From Clostridiales bacterium (lineage in GTDB: Bacteria; Bacillota; Clostridia; Oscillospirales; Oscillospiraceae): a DNA stretch of 7,820 nucleotides. Below the pieces are notes generated by a model. That model saw nothing but the letters and a program-made list of their open reading frames with translations. It was not told the origin of the DNA and made no database searches. A program made the position numbers and the translations under genes. Below are positions 6,315 through 7,820 of the stretch, piece by piece (position 1 is the first letter of the stretch; each line of letters starts with the position of its first letter). The stretch spans positions 1 to 7,820 of the forward strand of contig JAJQET010000245.1 of assembly GCA_021201515.1 (NCBI GenBank), read 5' to 3'.

Positions 6315-7211
6315 TCACTCGTCCCGGTAGCCGAAGTTCTGGACGGCCATCAGGTCGTCCCGCCAGTTTTCCTTCACCTTCACCCAGGTGGTCAGGAACA
6401 CCTTCTCCCCCATGAACCGCTCCATATCCCTGCGGGCGGAGGTGGAGATGCGCTTGAGCATATCCCCATGCTTGCCGATAATGATGCCCTTATGGTTGGC
6501 CTTTTCGCAGTAGATGGTGGCCTCGCAGTCGATGATGCCGCTGTCCCGCTGGGAGAATTTCGTGATCTCCACCGCGGTGCCGTGGGGGATCTCCTGGTTC
6601 AGATTCACCAGCATTTTCTCCCGCAGAATCTCCGCCATGACCTGCTTTTCCGGCTGGTCGGTGGTCATATCCTGGGGGAACAGCTCCGGCCCCTCCGGCA
6701 GGAACCGCTCCAGCACCTGGAGCAGCTCGTCCACCCCGTCCCGCTTCAGGGCAGAGAGGGGAACGATGTCCGCAAAGTCATGGAGGGCCTGATAGGCGGC
6801 CATGACCTCCAGCACCTTCTCCTTCTGCTCCAGCACGTCCACCTTGTTGATGACCAGCACGGCGGGGACGCCAATGGCCTGGATGCGGCGCATCAGTTCC
6901 TTCTCCTGCTCCCCCGGCGCGGGCACCGGCTCCACCACCAGCACCGCCGCGTCCACATCGTTGATGGAGGCCCGGACGACCCCCTCCATATACTCGCCCA
7001 GGCGGTTCCGGGCCTTGTTTAAGCCCGGCGTGTCAGTAAAGACGAACTGTTTGTCCCCTCTGGTGACGATGCCGCAGATGCGGTTCCGGGTGGTCTGGGG
7101 CTTGTGGCTGACGATGGCAATTTTCTCCCCCACCAGGGCGTTCAGCAGGGTGGACTTGCCCACGTTGGGCCGGCCGACAATGGTGATAATACCTGACTTT
7201 TTAATTTCCAT
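6315..7211 (-). CDS. era: GTPase Era
   Basis: Era is an essential GTPase that binds the 3' end of 16S rRNA, near the anti-Shine-Dalgarno sequence, during late 30S subunit assembly. The 298-residue protein is full length. The G domain shows G1 GRPNVGKS (13-20), the switch I region KPQTTRNRI (37-45), G3 DTPG (60-63), G4 NKVD (122-125) and G5 SAL (153-155). A type II KH RNA-binding domain follows, with IIIGKHGDMLKRI (243-255) carrying the GKHG loop at 246-249, and the conserved end VFLTTWVKVKENWRDD (271-286). The ATG at 7211 lies 4 bp after the stop of the upstream YcxB-like gene. Its ribosome binding site is weak (GGGA about 11 nt upstream), so coupling to that gene is likely. Confidence 0.98.
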   Translation of the reverse strand: MEIKKSGIITIVGRPNVGKSTLLNALVGEKIAIVSHKPQTTRNRICGIVTRGDKQFVFTDTPGLNKARNRLGEYMEGVVRASINDVDAAVLVVEPVPAPGEQEKELMRRIQAIGVPAVLVINKVDVLEQKEKVLEVMAAYQALHDFADIVPLSALKRDGVDELLQVLERFLPEGPELFPQDMTTDQPEKQVMAEILREKMLVNLNQEIPHGTAVEITKFSQRDSGIIDCEATIYCEKANHKGIIIGKHGDMLKRISTSARRDMERFMGEKVFLTTWVKVKENWRDDLMAVQNFGYRDE

Positions 7212-7215
7212 ACCG

Positions 7216-7806
7216 TTATGATTCCCTGTTCTTTCCTTTGCTGCGCTTTGCCGCCCTGCGCTCCGCCTTCACCTCTGCCTCGGTGCGGATGCGCACGTTG
7301 GCGTCCAGCAGCTCCCGCAGCGCCTTGCGCTGCTTCATGTTGAATTGCTTCTTCGGCACCACGATGGGATTGCCGGTGACGTCCAGGCAGAAAAAGTCGT
7401 TCTCCTCCCACCAGTTGGTGACGGTATCCCACTCGAAGACGCCGTCCTCCCCGTCGTAGGAAGCGTGAATGCCGTCCTCCCCAAAGTCATAGTACCAGTG
7501 GGTGCCCAGGCTCTTGCGCAGCTTGACGGTGGCGTTCTTCATGGGGTCGGTGTTGGCATAGAACAGTACCGTACCGCTCATCACCACCAGCATCACCCCC
7601 ACCAGGGGGTTGCCGTTCAAATCGTCCGACATCCCGCTGTCGATCCAGGACCAGAGATACCAACCCGCCAGCACCAGCAGCACCACGGCCAGCAGGTTCA
7701 GCAGCAGGCGGCGGTGGGGATACTTACCGTTCTCCCGTTCCACGGAAATTTCCGCCAGCTTCTTTACCACCGCCTCGTCAATGACGGTTTCCGAATGTAT
7801 GGTCAT
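7216..7806 (-). CDS. YcxB-like two-helix membrane protein of unknown function
   Basis: A 196-residue protein with a cytosolic N-terminus (1-32), two membrane helices (about 33-55 and 66-84) and a cytosolic C-terminal domain. That domain has the look of the YcxB-like family (PF14317): a beta-rich segment WYYDFGEDGIHASYDGEDG (104-122), W126 and W132-W133 around a conserved turn, then FFCLDVTGNPIVVPKKQF (138-155). The tail (175-196) is very basic and probably contacts RNA, DNA or lipid head groups; this is inference from charge only. The ATG at 7806 has AAAGGAG 7 nt upstream, near the right window edge. It lies 4 bp before era and is likely the first gene visible in the operon; its promoter would be outside the window. 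The biochemical role is unknown. Confidence 0.72.
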   Translation of the reverse strand: MTIHSETVIDEAVVKKLAEISVERENGKYPHRRLLLNLLAVVLLVLAGWYLWSWIDSGMSDDLNGNPLVGVMLVVMSGTVLFYANTDPMKNATVKLRKSLGTHWYYDFGEDGIHASYDGEDGVFEWDTVTNWWEENDFFCLDVTGNPIVVPKKQFNMKQRKALRELLDANVRIRTEAEVKAERRAAKRSKGKNRES

Positions 7807-7820
7807 TGCTCCGCTCCTTT

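Noticed and set aside
1..7820. Novel defence system, mobile element, CRISPR array or RNA gene
   Set aside because: All coding space is taken by recognisable housekeeping genes; no direct repeat arrays, transposase motifs, tRNA-like folds or compositional islands were seen.

Overview
This window is a compact, GC-rich stretch of bacterial core chromosome. The run era - yqzL - recO on one strand is a Firmicutes-type arrangement. Together with mutS2, a probable sporulation membrane protein (SpoIIM-like), a clostridial-style split threonine/serine exporter and strong GC bias at third codon positions, it points to a high-GC spore-forming Clostridia, most likely an Oscillospiraceae-type gut anaerobe. 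That placement is inferred from gene content and composition; no taxonomic search was possible.

Layout. Positions 1-123 hold no gene. They contain GC hairpins and an extreme run of homopolymers (A14, C7, G7, G7, C8, T5) that may be a terminator, a sequencing or assembly error, or both. A good sigma-A promoter (TTGAAA - 17 bp - TATGAT) then leads into trmO (+, 193-894), a tRNA t6A37 methyltransferase. trmO converges with, and overlaps by 23 bp, a five-helix membrane protein resembling SpoIIM (-, 872-1504). A 118-bp divergent intergenic region (1505-1622) holds a 14-bp-stem hairpin and a sigma-E-like promoter candidate facing the SpoIIM-like gene. On the other side lie two overlapping genes (+, 1623-2387 and 2387-2833) for the two halves of a ThrE-family exporter. 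A 12-bp-stem hairpin at 2904-2936 ends both this pair and the converging operon.

The right two-thirds (2953-7806, minus strand) read, in transcription order: a YcxB-like two-helix membrane protein, era (30S ribosome assembly GTPase), yqzL (tiny conserved protein), recO (recombinational repair) and mutS2 (ribosome-splitting/anti-recombination ATPase with a Smr domain). Spacing is 4 bp, 79 bp, an 83-bp overlap and 48 bp. No convincing promoter was seen inside the run, so it looks like one operon whose start lies beyond the right edge. Its shared theme is ribosome biogenesis and quality control alongside DNA repair, the usual housekeeping association around era and recO.

I found no evidence of a novel multi-gene system, mobile element, CRISPR array or RNA gene. 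The points that merit a second look are the low-complexity start, the sigma-E-like promoter plus palindrome between the divergent genes, the yqzL/recO overlap, and a perfect 13-bp inverted repeat inside the 3' end of recO.
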